Assembly: GCF_022458985.1 (NCBI RefSeq)
Contig: NC_061771.1
Span: forward strand, 19,727,501 to 19,791,500
Origin: Mugil cephalus
Lineage: Eukaryota; Chordata; Actinopteri; Mugiliformes; Mugilidae
Direction of reading: 5' to 3'
DNA length: 64,000 nucleotides
A program made the translations under genes and the position numbers. Of this stretch, positions 1-11,237 are shown in pieces (position 1 is the stretch's first letter; the number at the start of each line of letters is the position of its first letter). The notes beneath the pieces were generated by a model. That model did no database searches. It worked only from the letters and a program-made list of their open reading frames with translations, and was not told where the DNA came from.

Positions 1-397
1 TATAATTAACTTTTTGTATTTTAATTTCCTAATCCCACAGTGTACTTCTATTCATTTTAACTTCCTCTAAATCTGTGGACAAGGATTTGTACCTTCTTAA
101 TTTTTTCATTCTTTTTATTTTATCTGAAGATACATTTTGTCTTACATAGCGAAGGTATTTCATTAGACTTTCTTGACTGCTGCCTCTCCTGCACAACAAC
201 TAACTATTTTTACACCATTTTAATATTTTCTATCTATTAATATATTCTATGTGCAAGTAACCAAATCAAATGTTACTTTATTTCTAGGCTTCCACAACTT
301 TTCAGTTTGGCAAAAATAATTTCAAAATGTCCTATTTTATGTAAATAAAAACACATATTTGGAAATGCTGAACTAACCTTGTCTCTCTCTCCTTCAG
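1..397 (+). other. eif3b: eif3b intron (partial)
   Basis: AT-rich sequence with no supported exon. It ends in a pyrimidine tract and the cttcag acceptor at 392-397 that opens the first eif3b exon seen here. The 5' half of the gene lies outside the window. Confidence 0.8.
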
Positions 398-3300
398 GGA
401 AATATGCGTCATTGGATCGAGGACCCAGATTGCCGTGACCAGTACAGTGTGATCTATGAAGCTGGAGAGAGGACCGCCATTTTCGCCAATGATGCTAAAG
501 AGCCCATCGTAGCTGAAGAGAGAGCAGTAAGTTATTAATCACACTCCCACACTCACTGGGATTCACAGGGCTGGTTGGTTTACTGACTGATAATGTCCCT
601 GTGCTTTGTTGCAGCGCTGGACAGAGACGTACGTCCGCTGGTCTCCTAAAGGCACCTACCTGGCCACCTTCCACCAGCGCGGCATCGCTCTGTGGGGCGG
701 AGAGAAGTTCAAGCAGATTCAGAGGTTCAGCCACCAGGGCGTGTCTCTCATCGACTTCTCACCGTGTGAGAGGTAATCAGCGCTGCCTTTTAGCCAAACT
801 AACACAATAAGATAAACAATCGGGTCACTGTGAGCGGAGTTTACATATAACCAATCACCACATGGTATTTTTACAGAAAGATTCTTCTAAATATTATATA
901 TTCAACTGAGTAAATTGAAATTGAAAGTTATTTATAAATATATTATAGTAACACTGTTAACATGCGATAAATCCACTCAGACTCACACATTACTTTATAA
1001 TAAATAACTAAAAAAAGAGGATGAAGAACACATCTTGGAGCAGGTCATGTGATTTAGATTTAACACACTTCCTGGAGAGGTTAATGTATTTTTAATGGGT
1101 AACTTAGTTGAAAAGTGATTTCTCAGAACACGGATACAATTTATTTTCAATATAAAATTTGATATATTGCCAAAAATTAAATATCTGTCATGATTATCTC
1201 AACTTAACAGAAAGAACACAATCGAAACACATTTTAATTAGGAGGTGATTGTTAAATTTGGATGATTATTTAGTTGATATCTAGTCATTCTCTTTATGAA
1301 TAAGTGATTGTTTCCAAAATAAAATAATTATGGATTTTGTAAAGACGTGATCATAAGGAAAATAAAACCATTATTTCTTTTTTACTTTTAATGAAAACGT
1401 ATGCAAGATATATCCCATTGACTTTAAAAGTCCCGCAGTTATATATTGACCCTCTTGTTCACAAACAATACTCTCATTTAAACAGTACAGAAATACAGTG
1501 TTAGGCTGGTTTGTGCAAAGATGCAGATGTCTCTGTTTTTGCTTGTACGTGCAACAGCATGCAGTTACTTCAGCTTTCTGATATTATCTAGAAAACCAGT
1601 GGATTAACATCTATAAGAATAAGATATGAAATCATGTGTATTTTGTGAACCATGACCTGGCGTCATCACAAGATGCTTCATGTACCAGCGGAGCAGATTT
1701 AATCAGAGCTGGATACCGCTACTGAATCCATGAATTGGTTAAATTCTGTTTCACAGGGTCCTGATTTGATTTGATTTTGATTTGATTCACTCTCAACTCA
1801 TTTAGAGAGTTTTGAAAGTATTTTACCTAAAACTAATGTTAGTGGTTTCAGAGATTTGTGGCATTTCCACAACTCTTGTACCTGTAGTTAAAAAAAAGGA
1901 TCCAGGAAATGATAAAAAAAATTAAAAATGAATAAAAAAGATTTTGTCGATATCGCATTATTCTAATCAAGATTGATTTAAGTCTGAAAAGTTTTCCTTG
2001 TCTTTTAAACCCTGCCCTTTCTGTAGAAGTGTCTGAATCCTTGTGTGTGGTTTTGCTTCCGTCCAGGTACGTGGTGACGTTCAGTCCCCTGATGGACACC
2101 AAAGAGGACCCACAGGCCATCATCATCTGGGACATTCTGACCGGACAGAAGAAGAGAGGCTTCCACTGCGAGAGCTCTGCACACTGGCCCATATTTAAGT
2201 CAGTTTACCACATTGTTTCCTGTTGTGTTCTTATTAACTTCACATTCTCTGCTCCCTCTGTGTTCATATTGGTTTTAATCGTACGTGTTTGTTCTCAGGT
2301 GGAGCCATGACGGGAAGTTCTTTGCCAGGATGACCCCAGACACACTGAGCATCTACGAAACTCCCGTACGTAGACTTAAACGAAAACACATCGTTGAATT
2401 ATTCATAAGTGAAGTATAAAATATTAAAGTCACGTCCCTGCTCTTTTCAGTCTATGGGCTTGCTGGACAAGAAGAGTCTCAAGATCACTGGGATCAAGTA
2501 CGAGCCCTTGATGATGCTGTTATGAGTTTTCCCTTATAATAGCTTTAAATTGCTAAAGTCTAGAGAGTTTGTATTTACACACGTGTCTGTGACCACAGGG
2601 ACTTCTCCTGGTCTCCCGGCGACAACATCTTAGCGTTCTGGGTCCCCGAGGACAAAGACATCCCGGCCAGAGTGACTCTGATGCAGCTGCCTTCCCGCCA
2701 GGAGATCCGCGTCCGCAATCTCTTCAACGTCGTCGACTGCAAACTGCACTGGCAGAGAAACGGAGATTACCTGTGTGTGAAAGTGGACAGGACTCCCAAA
2801 GGGACACAGGTACAGCCAGCACCTTACCAGTCAAACTCAAATGCTAAGTTGTAGTTTTTATTTATTTAATTTTTATTGCCTTTGTCCTTTTTCAGGGTGT
2901 CGTTACCAACTTTGAGATCTTCCGCATGAGAGAGAAGCAGGTTCCTGTTGATGTGGTGGAGATGAAGGGTAAGAACACGTCTGTAGATGCACATAAACTC
3001 CAGATACTTGTACAGGGTTTCTGTGGAATCTTAAATAAGTTAACTCCAATTTAAAGCCTTAAAAGTCTTAAATACTTAATATTTTTCATTGTAGGTTTTA
3101 AATTACATTTAGTCTTAAATGCTAACGCTTCATGTGCAGTATGTCCCCCTCTTGCCCCGGCCTGTTATGTTTCTGTTCCTCATTAGTGGAGGAACCCCAG
3201 GGATGTTTAGAATTGAATCACAATAAATTTAGTTATTTTGACAGTATTACTACGTTTCTAATTTTCCTTATTGTTCATATTTTATGTTGGTCTTAAATTG

Positions 3301-5144
3301 AGCCCATAATGATCTTAAAAAGTCTTCTATTCTGACTCTGTAGCACACAAATAGCTGATCTTTTGTCCTCCGTCTTGCTTTCCTTTCAGAAAGCATCATA
3401 GCGTTTGCGTGGGAGCCTAACGGCAGCAAGTTCGCTGTTCTCCACGGGGAGTCTCCGAGAATCAACGTCTCCTTCTATCACGTCAAAAACAACGGGAAGA
3501 TCGAGCTCATAAGTGAGTGTCTCAGAGCGTCTGACTGAATGTCGCCTTGTGCGACGTCTCCCGTAAGCCTCCACTGAATGCGCCTCTTTGTCTTTTACAG
3601 AGATGTTCGACAAGCAGCAGGCCAACAGCATCTTCTGGAGCCCCCAGGGACAGTTCATGGTGCTGGCCGGACTCAGGAGGTCAGTTTTTATGTTTGTGTG
3701 TTTTTTCACAGATACAAGTGGCCAGTGATGACAAACTTAAACAACTTTTCTGACACCTCGTATGAGAGCTAAGCTCCTGATTCTAACGCTGATCTGAGGC
3801 TCGCGCTGCTTCGTGCGTGCGCTGATGAAAAGGCCTTTTGTATGTGCGCATAACCTTCCTCTTTGTGCGTCTGTGTACAGTATGAACGGAGCTCTCGCCT
3901 TTGTGGACACGTCAGACTGCACCATGATGAACATAGCAGAGCACTACATGGCCTCTGATGTGGAGTGGGACCCGACCGGACGCTACGTCGTCACCTCCGT
4001 GTCTTGGTGGAGCCACAAGGTGCATAAAGCTACACAATAAACACCGACTGCTGCGTCGCTCCGGTTCATCGCATGCGGGTGAACGTACTCCCTTCACTCA
4101 TCTCTTTCTCCGTGTTTATGCTTCCGTTTAGGTGGACAACGCGTACTGGCTGTGGACTTTCCAGGGCCGTCTCCTCCAGAAGAACAACAAGGACCGCTTC
4201 TGTCAGCTGCTCTGGAGACCCAGACCTCCCACTCTGCTGAGCTCAGACCAGATCAAGGTGCCGCTTTATCTCTTACTACCTCAAGTGTGCGGAGCCGGTG
4301 ATGAATCTTTAATTTTCTGACACCTCGTATGAGAGCTGCACTGTAGCTCCTGATTCCAGCGCTGTTCTGAGGCTCTTTAACTATTTATACAACGCATTGA
4401 TTCAGAGCTGTGAAATATTCATGACTGTTGTCATCGGCTGTGTCGATGCTTTGTTGTAGGTCCGCTGCTCCTTTCTTCAGACTAAACGTTCTCACTGCAA
4501 CCGTCTGTTCTCTTTTAGATGATCAAGAAGGATCTCAAGAAATACTCAAAGATCTTTGAGCAGAAGGATCGTCTGAGCCAGTCAAAGGCTTCTAAGGTTT
4601 GTTCATTTACCACCCTATAAGTGTTTTAGCCAGTTAAACTGTGTAAAGGTGCAAATTCATGTGTTAAAGTCCATAAACTGGATTTGTGCTTTTACAGTTG
4701 TGTTGCATATAAAAGATCAACATAGTGAGTCTTTGTAGAACAATTGTAATGTTGAACCATTAACAGAGTCAAACACATACAGTTGTTCTTGTGCTATTTA
4801 GCAGAAGGTTAATGTGTGTGTATGTGTGTGTGTGTGTAGGAACTGGTGGACAAGCGCAGGGCCATGATGGACGATTACCGTCGCTACCGGGAGACGGCGC
4901 AGCAGATCTATCTGGAACAGAAGAACCTCCGCCTCGAGCTTAGAGGAGGTGGGACCTCTCACTCTTCTCTAACTCAGCCTTTATTCTCGTCTGCGTCTGA
5001 ATTAAGAGTGTTGACGTTTTCCTTGTGTGTGTGTGTGTGGCAGGAGTGGACACTGACGAGCTGGACAGCAACGTGGACGACTGGGAGGAGGAGACCATTG
5101 AGTTTTTTATCAACGAAGAAATCATTCCTCTTGGAGATCTGTAG
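398..5144 (+). CDS. eif3b: Eukaryotic translation initiation factor 3 subunit B, C-terminal part (14 exons)
   Basis: eIF3b is a scaffold subunit of the cytosolic eIF3 complex, which binds the 40S ribosome during initiation. Exons: 398-526, 615-772, 2067-2198, 2299-2365, 2451-2497, 2599-2809, 2896-2968, 3390-3512, 3601-3679, 3881-4019, 4132-4257, 4519-4596, 4840-4948, 5044-5144. All junctions are GT-AG and in phase. They encode 523 residues plus stop, against 814 aa for the whole human protein, so the RRM and the start of the beta-propeller are missing upstream. The translation tracks human EIF3B through the WD-type propeller ([35 protein letters not shown]) and the helical, acidic C-terminus ([18 protein letters not shown]). 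The protein ends in LGDL where human ends in GNQE. Introns 9 and 11 of this partial model (3680-3880 and 4258-4518) carry snoRNA-like sequences. Truncation is by the window edge only. Confidence 0.97.
773..2066 (+). other. eif3b intron, AT-rich
   Basis: This 1.3 kb intron lies between the exons ending SPCER and starting YVVTFSP. It is AT-rich with no open frame of note, no clear repeat and no RNA gene that I could recognise. Confidence 0.7.
3719..3803 (+). ncRNA. Box C/D snoRNA candidate, copy 1 (SNORD60/snR48-like)
   Basis: It lies in the eif3b intron 3680-3880. Box C is GTGATGA at 3725-3731 and box D is CTGA at 3794-3797, with a short imperfect terminal stem. Between them, 3743-3759 (AACTTTTCTGACACCTC) is a perfect 17-nt complement to the conserved 28S rRNA stretch GAGGTGTCAGAAAAGTT, as I remember that rRNA. 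TATGAGA follows and may supply degenerate D'/C' boxes. The 28S site is the one served by yeast snR48 and vertebrate U60, so a methylation guide of that family is inferred from memory. Box D is about 83 nt from the 3' splice site, a typical vertebrate spacing. A second copy lies two introns downstream. Confidence 0.6.
4290..4377 (+). ncRNA. Box C/D snoRNA candidate, copy 2 (SNORD60/snR48-like)
   Basis: It lies in the eif3b intron 4258-4518. Box C is GTGATGA (4298-4304) and box D is CTGA (4367-4370). A perfect 5-bp terminal stem forms between GAGCC (4292-4296) and GGCTC (4371-4375). The 28S-complementary element is 14 nt (4313-4326), followed by the same GTATGAGAGCT as copy 1. The 3' half (CTCCTGATTC...TCTGAGGCTC) also matches copy 1, while the sequence between box C and the guide differs. 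This is duplication with retention of exactly the parts a C/D guide needs. Box D is about 148 nt from the 3' splice site, further than usual. Confidence 0.6.
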
Positions 5145-6100
5145 TCCCCTACGCAGGTAACGGTCGGACGTAAACTATGCTTGAGCTCATCGGAACAGTT
5201 TATTTTGTCGTCGTTGTCTGCAGCTGTTGGTCTGACCTACATATAAGATTGTGCATCTACCCCTTCTTTTATATGCTCATGTAGGTAGTTTCACCTTTCC
5301 CTCAACAGCATAGCTGAACATATCAAAGCAAAAAAAAACAAAACAAGATGCTGCAAATTTCAACAGTAAAAATGTCCCATCGTCTGCATAACTTCAAATC
5401 TGTTGTTGCCAGAGACTTTATAGAAGATGTACTCAGGTGTCTCTGTAGTTGCGTTGGTGCGTGTACTCGACACGCACTCGTTAGAAAAAAGGGAACCGGG
5501 TGATGTTTCTGCACACGTTCTCTAACTATATGTCCCCTGTTGTTGTTTCCTTCCAGTCCATCCGTTTTTGTGTGGAAGGAGGAGAGAGGAGCTACGTCAC
5601 TGATCGGAGGACGACGACCACGCTGTGAATCTTGGGCTCATCTTGAGCCTCGAAATTCAACTTTAGTGACTTCATCAAAGCACGCCTTGTGGATCAGCAC
5701 CCACACTGAGGGACTCTGTCTCTCACCAACATCTGCCCCGTTTTTTCTTTTTTTTTTTCTTCTTTTTTTCTCTGTGGAACTTGACATTTACTAAAACTGC
5801 CTCCCCTTTTCTATTCAGTAGTCACTCTTTAATCGGGACCCCGGCTCCTTATTGGACTTTATTCCTCTCGGGGTCGTCTCTGAACTAGCCTAACCATGCT
5901 AGTGTGTTACTACAGCGCAGCACAGAGTGCCATACCGGTGGGGGGCGGAGGTGTTGTGACTAAACAAGTAGCCTTGTTAATAAATGTGCTGATGTGGCGC
6001 TATAGTGGCCTGTATCCTCCTCCGTTCAGACTAGGCTTTCACACAGGGAGGGGGCGCGCAGTGGGAATAAGTTTAAATAAACATTCAAACACCTGGCTCG
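5145..6100 (+). other. eif3b: eif3b 3' UTR, probably with a 3' UTR intron
   Basis: A strong donor (ACGCAG|GTAACG, intron from 5157) sits 13 nt after the stop. A matching acceptor (CCTTCCAG at 5549-5556) suggests a last non-coding exon from 5557. The junction is under 50 nt from the stop, so it should not trigger nonsense-mediated decay. Candidate poly(A) signals are at 5979-5984 and 6076-6081. Confidence 0.55.
6076..6081 (+). terminator. Candidate eif3b poly(A) signal
   Basis: AATAAA in a plausible position about 0.5 kb into the last exon. A second AATAAA at 5979-5984 could be an alternative site. Confidence 0.5.
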
Positions 6101-8700
6101 GTCTCAAGTCTTTGAGTTCTTTGCTATCTCCTGGTACGTTCAGATCTGCCAATGTTTATGCCGAACACACAGAGCTGATGTAATCAGAGTAAGTGGTTGC
6201 TAACTACTTTGATCAGTGTTTTCAGTTAATAACTTTTGTTTTTGTCTTCGTTTTACAAAATAAGGTTTGGATACTTAAGTGATATGTTATATCTGATAGA
6301 TTTACTTGTTGCAACAGTATTTGTCTGGCCGCCTCACACACACATCTGGACTCAATCTACTTGGACATCTGACACTTAATAGAACGTCAGGAATGTTTCG
6401 TAAATGATTAGAGCCTCGGTGAGAGGTGGAAGAAATGTGAACATTTATCCATTGATAATATGATAAAAATCATCGTGATAGAAAATAAATGAGTCAGTTT
6501 TACAAATTTTTTACATCCAACGAACTTTGCTCTTCATTTTTGTTTCAGTCTTTGCACGTTGGTCATATACGTGTAGTTATAGTGAAGTTGTACACACAAA
6601 AGGTTTGCCGTTTGATTTCATGTAGGAAACGCAAAGACATACAGAAGTTATATCTAAATGACATTAGTTCACCAATGCAACTCTTGAAAGCGTTAACTTG
6701 TCTTTTTGAAGCACAGTTCCCCATTTCTCCCTGTTTGCAGACATGCAGCCGGTGGAGTTTGTTTTTGTTCTGGTGTTAGTTGGGACAGGGTATGAATTTA
6801 AATCTTTGTTGGGAATAAACTGCAGCTCATAAACAGATGGCTGCATCCTCGGGAGCCACGGCGAAGTTAAAAGCACACAATCGGTGTTTAAGCCGAAAAC
6901 ATCGTGACATGTAATCTGGCTGTTGATAGGAGTCACTGTGTTTGAGGTTTAAAGCCGTAAATCGTAGCGAAATTGTGCCCGAGGGGGAAGTGATCCTCTG
7001 CTCAGATGATTTAGATTTTTCACTGTTCAAAATATTTGGACATGGAGGTCAAGATTATATCCACTGTGTGTTTTGTCGGCCTAAAATATTTTGGGAAACC
7101 ACAATCCTGGCTGTTCTCTGTTCTTGTGGAGAGCTGCTCTGTCATTAAGGTGAAAATTTAGTCTGGGCATTTTCCACATATTTGGATGTGCTGACTCAAT
7201 ATGATGCGCTGGCAGAGAGTAAAATAAATTAGAATTTCCATTTAGAGGAAACTATTTATACGATGATGGATGATATATTTTAAGACAGTTTTACATTTAA
7301 CATTAGCGTTGTTGTTGTTCTATCAGGAGACAGGGAGCAGGTTGTACCATTAATGTTGATTAGTCGTCCCTTAATGGAAAAGTGAACCAGCCAGTGTTGA
7401 TCCACAATATTGACTCTTTAAAGGCTGCAGGGATCATTAACCTCAGTGGACCTAAAGTTAAGACTGAGCCGCAGAAAGATTTATTCATGTGTCTTCCAGG
7501 CTGCTCCTCATCTGGACCACGGCTCTGATTTAAAATGCTTCATCAGTTTGGATTAAGAGGGGTCAGAAATCAGTTTCAGTGTTATGCAAAGTTTAATCGG
7601 GCTGAGCTGACAGTGATATAAGCAAAACAAATCTGATCCTGCTGTCCTGAAAATCCATGGTGCTGTAACGCCAAATAGCCATCCACTCATCTAAACCCTT
7701 TGTGCTGTGGACCGTCAGTGGCCGGAGCAACAGACATCACCGTGCTCGAAACTATTAAAATATGTAATGTTGTTGTATTTTTGACTACTTTATTTAGTCC
7801 ATCTGATGGTGGTGTCGTGTTAAACTGTAATATCATGATCTGTGGCCCACTGTTTTTCACACATTTAATCATGGGACTCTTTAAATAGACTCTTGGCATT
7901 AAAATGTAGACAATCAGAAGAATATTACAACGGTCTGCCAAAAAATAACAGACAAATATGTGTAAACATGTACGAAACTGCACAACTTTTTTTTTTCTGT
8001 ATGAAATCTATAATAGCTGCACAGTCAGGATCTGTCAAGTGCAGTACTGAGGTTCACAGTAGGAAAACAATAAGATAAGAAATACATCAATCAATTAAAT
8101 AAATAAAAATTAAACCAAAAGTATTTCAAAAATCAATGATAAAACTGCGGTGTAATTGAAGTACAGTGGGTATGAATGTGTATCATAAATGTGTATAAAT
8201 ATACAGCTATTACGCATGGATTATGATTAAGATGCAGAGGTCATCAGTCAAACAGCTTCAGGAAGTAATCTGCTCCAAAATACGAAAACAAACAAATAGA
8301 TAAATATATTTTCCATAGGATCTGAATTATCATGAGAGCGATGATGCAAAAGTACAAAAATAAATAAATGAATAAACAAATAAATAATCATTTCAAAGTA
8401 AAGATATCTGTGAGGCAGCATCAAATGTTTTTTCAGATTATTATTTATTTCATGAGTAGTCTATAGGCTACGAAATCCAAATTGTATGTGACTGACTGAT
8501 AAAAGGCATTTTTTGTAAAAATGTAAAAAAAAAAAAAAAAAAAAAATGCCTTTCTGTCTCATAACATTGTGTGAGCCTACCACACAGACTTCATATCCAC
8601 GTCCCTGTAATTTAAATTTTATTTACCGTGTATTTTCCTGCGTAACGCCTTCATTAAGTTAACCTACTCCGTCATTAATTCTGCGGAAGCCTCCTCTGCT
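6101..8700. other. eif3b-chst12 intergenic spacer
   Basis: About 2.6 kb of AT-rich sequence. It holds a poly(A) run near 8526-8546 and simple AAAT-type stretches at 8090-8400. I see no supported gene or recognisable mobile element. Confidence 0.6.
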
Positions 8701-9026
8701 CCGTGTGCGTCGGTCCTAAGACCCGGGTGGTGGTGGTGGTCTGGGGAGGCAGTTGTCATATAGGAGGAGCGATCGCGGGTTTTGTAGCCTAAAATATCCT
8801 GATAAAAGAGGGGGAGCGCGTTGTGCGGTGCTGGAGCATGTGGAGGAGAAGAGTGGGTGGTTTGATTCTCGGTCTCGCGAGACTTGGATAATTTCTCCGG
8901 AGAGAGCGTCGAGAGCTGCAGCTCCGTCCTGACCGCCCGGTCTCATCTCCGGCCAGAGACACAGACGGAGAGAGGAGGGTAGGAGAGGAGGAGCGGACTG
9001 GCCGAGCATGGAGCTCCTTTGCAGGG
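8700..9026 (+). promoter_or_regulatory. chst12: GC-rich promoter and probable non-coding first exon of chst12
   Basis: A sharp shift from AT-rich sequence to GC-rich sequence with CpG sites, without a TATA box. It ends in a strong splice donor (TTTGCAGG|GTAAGAG, GT at 9026-9027). The next + strand gene with an upstream acceptor (TTGTTTCAG, ending 11100) is chst12. As I recall, human CHST12 has a non-coding first exon followed by its coding exon. The region could instead, or also, start the small reading frame described at 9008-10001. Confidence 0.5.
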
Positions 9027-9607
9027 TAAGAGAAAGAAAAAACACACGCAAGATTCAAACCGTGTGTCGGTTATCTCATTTTTTTAATTTTTTTTTTTTT
9101 GAACGGAGGCACGAATATTCAGAGCGGCTCATTTGGAGCCGTGATGCTCCTGGTGTGAAGGGCGTGAAAGGAACAAAACCGGGCTTTCTTTAGTCCTCGG
9201 AGAGAGAGATAGAGGGAGAGGGTGATGAAGAAATGAGTAAAAATCAGATGATAAAATCAGTTCGGACTTTCTGTCGTTTTCTGCCGCTGCGGAGGAAGAA
9301 GTAATGGGAAAGTGTTTGCATGAGAGAGGCTGAGTGTCCGGTGAAAGGGGACATTGTAACCTGTGTGCTGTATAAATTAAGGTTGTTTCCGACCGACCGA
9401 GGTCCTGGGAGGAGGAGGTGATGGCGAGTCCCTGGAATATTAGCCGGAATAAAACTGCCCTAATAACACATAGGCAGTGGCTGCATGTGAAAACAGCAGG
9501 CATTTTGTTTTTGTTTTTTTCCGACGTAGTAAAAAACCCAGAGCCTGTTGCAGCTCGTCCCAGATTTAAAGTTCAACCAGTTTCATGTGTTTTCCTTTCG
9601 CTTCTCT

Positions 9608-9643
<36 letters not shown>

Positions 9644-10001
9644 AGCCCATGTCAAGGAAGAAGAGAGAGATTGTTGATTTCTTCAAACAGGCTTCTCCAG
9701 TCAGTGAAAAGAAACACTCAGTTATCATGAGGATCTCCTGCTCTGTCTCAGTCTGGATTGTGTTTTTCTATACCTTCATTTCTGTTTTTCTTTTTTCCCT
9801 CTCACCGACAGCAGCATATGTTTTTATGGGACACGCACAATAAAGGGTGTGCACCCTTCAGCGGACTCTGATCTGGTGCCGCCTCCACCCCCACACCCTC
9901 CGTTTGTTCACATCTCTGTGACAGTTCAGCGCCCCGGGCGGAGCCTGAGGTTCCCACGGCCCCTGGACGAGCTGAGGGCCGGTCGCAAACGCAGCCCGTA
10001 G
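9008..10001 (+). other. Possible small spliced reading frame or upstream ORF in the chst12 leader
   Basis: Three pieces can be joined in frame. The first is ATG at 9008 to the donor at 9025. The second is 9646 (after a TG-tract TACAG acceptor) to 9703, a basic stretch reading MSRKKREIVDFFKQ. The third is 9862-10001, with PPPPPHPP followed by an arginine-rich tail and TAG. The product would be about 70 aa. KREIVDFF resembles a PCNA-interacting (PIP) box with K in place of the usual Q. I do not recognise the protein, and the second donor (GTGAAA) is unremarkable. It could be an upstream ORF, an unannotated microprotein gene, or chance. Confidence 0.18.
9611..9640. repeat. (TG)15 microsatellite
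   Basis: Uninterrupted TG dinucleotides following a CT-rich tract and directly abutting a TACAG that could act as a splice acceptor. Confidence 0.95.
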
Positions 10002-10368
10002 GTAGCACATGACAGCCCCGGGTTACCGGGAGTTAAGCAGACCAGTGTATCGGCTGCATTGGTGCAAACTGTAAAATAGAAATGTCATTAAAGGCAGCAC
10101 GTGTCCATATGTAGAAAGTACTTCATACTTTCACTGGGTTGGTGTTTTCTAATGAGATTAACGAGGTTTTTCCTGGCTGACTTTCAGCTGCCGTACCCAC
10201 CTGTCATTAACTGCTGGACAGGTACATCTTTGTCTTATAAATCGTGCGCAATATGAGTGGAACCGCAAATTACTGGAGGTTTTTGAAATACCCAAAATAG
10301 GCACCTCAAAAGTCTACTTAAATACATTACTTAAGTAAATACAGTCCCACCTCACTTCAGGTTTGCGT

Positions 10369-10540
10369 TGACATAGGCCTGTTTGGTCTCAGCCTTTTCA
10401 CAGAGGTGACACAGGGAAACACACACACACACACACACCTACGGCCAATTGAGAATCTCTATTTAACCTAACGAGCACATCTTTGGATAGTGGGAGGGAG
10501 CCCGGGAAAAAACATGCAAACTCCACACAGAAAGACCAGA
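10369..10540 (+). mobile_element. Dispersed fish retroelement fragment, copy 1
   Basis: It contains the tract CACACCTACGGCCAATTGAGAATC...TAACCTAACGAGCACATCTTTGGA...GGGAGGGAGCC...AACATGCAAACTCCACACAGAAAG. The same tract recurs in the same orientation at 32290-32535. I recognise the pattern as a very common teleost SINE or LINE-tail repeat but cannot name the family securely. A CA microsatellite is embedded. Confidence 0.65.
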
Positions 10541-10793
10541 CCCAGAAACTTTCTTTGCTGTGAGGTGTTGTTGAAATTATTGTGACTCAAAAATAATAGT
10601 TATCAGTTTTAATATTACAAGGGTTGAAAGATCATATTATCAATTAGCAACAGCAAACTGAGCTATACTGTCCTGTACTGAGACGACCTGAGGGTGGAAC
10701 AGAGCCTGTTCCAGGTCGATTCACTGAACACTTGATCTTCACCTGTGTGATTTTTAATCAAGGCAAAAAAGTCAACTATTTGAAAAAAAAAAA

Positions 10794-10814
10794 AATATAT
10801 ATATATATATATAC
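10794..10814. repeat. (AT)n microsatellite after a poly(A) run
   Basis: An A-rich run at about 10783-10794 grades into alternating AT up to about 10814. Confidence 0.9.
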
Positions 10815-11100
10815 TTTTTGTTGACATTAGGGGTTAGGCTTAGAGGTGTATATAAATGAATTGGATGAAAAGTGGAATAATATTCTTTAAAATATAGTGA
10901 AGGTACTTTATGGTATTACACTTCTGGTGAACACTCGTCATGTGTTGCGCTGCAGAAGTCACTGCGTCACTTAGCAATAAATCTGGTGTCTCACTGCTTC
11001 TTTTTTTAAAACTTATCTAAAATCAGGCTATCATTGTTAAACTTCATTCAAGTTGTGAAAGAGGAACAGAGGTCTCAGTCACGTTTCCTGTTTGTTTCAG

Positions 11101-11237
11101 CTGCATCTGCCAGACAGGAAGTGTCTCCTTCCGTGATAAATGGCCGCCATGGAGCTGAGATAACCTCTTCCCTTTTTCTTCTTCTTTTTTTGTTTTTTCC
11201 TCCAATCGCGGCTCCCCATGATTAATGCGATATAACC
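11101..11237 (+). other. chst12: chst12 5' UTR of the first coding exon
   Basis: The acceptor TTTGTTTCAG ends at 11100. The leader to the ATG at 11238 contains a four-codon upstream ORF (ATG at 11149, then GAG CTG AGA TAA). The main start context is ATAACCATGG, a better Kozak match. Confidence 0.5.
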
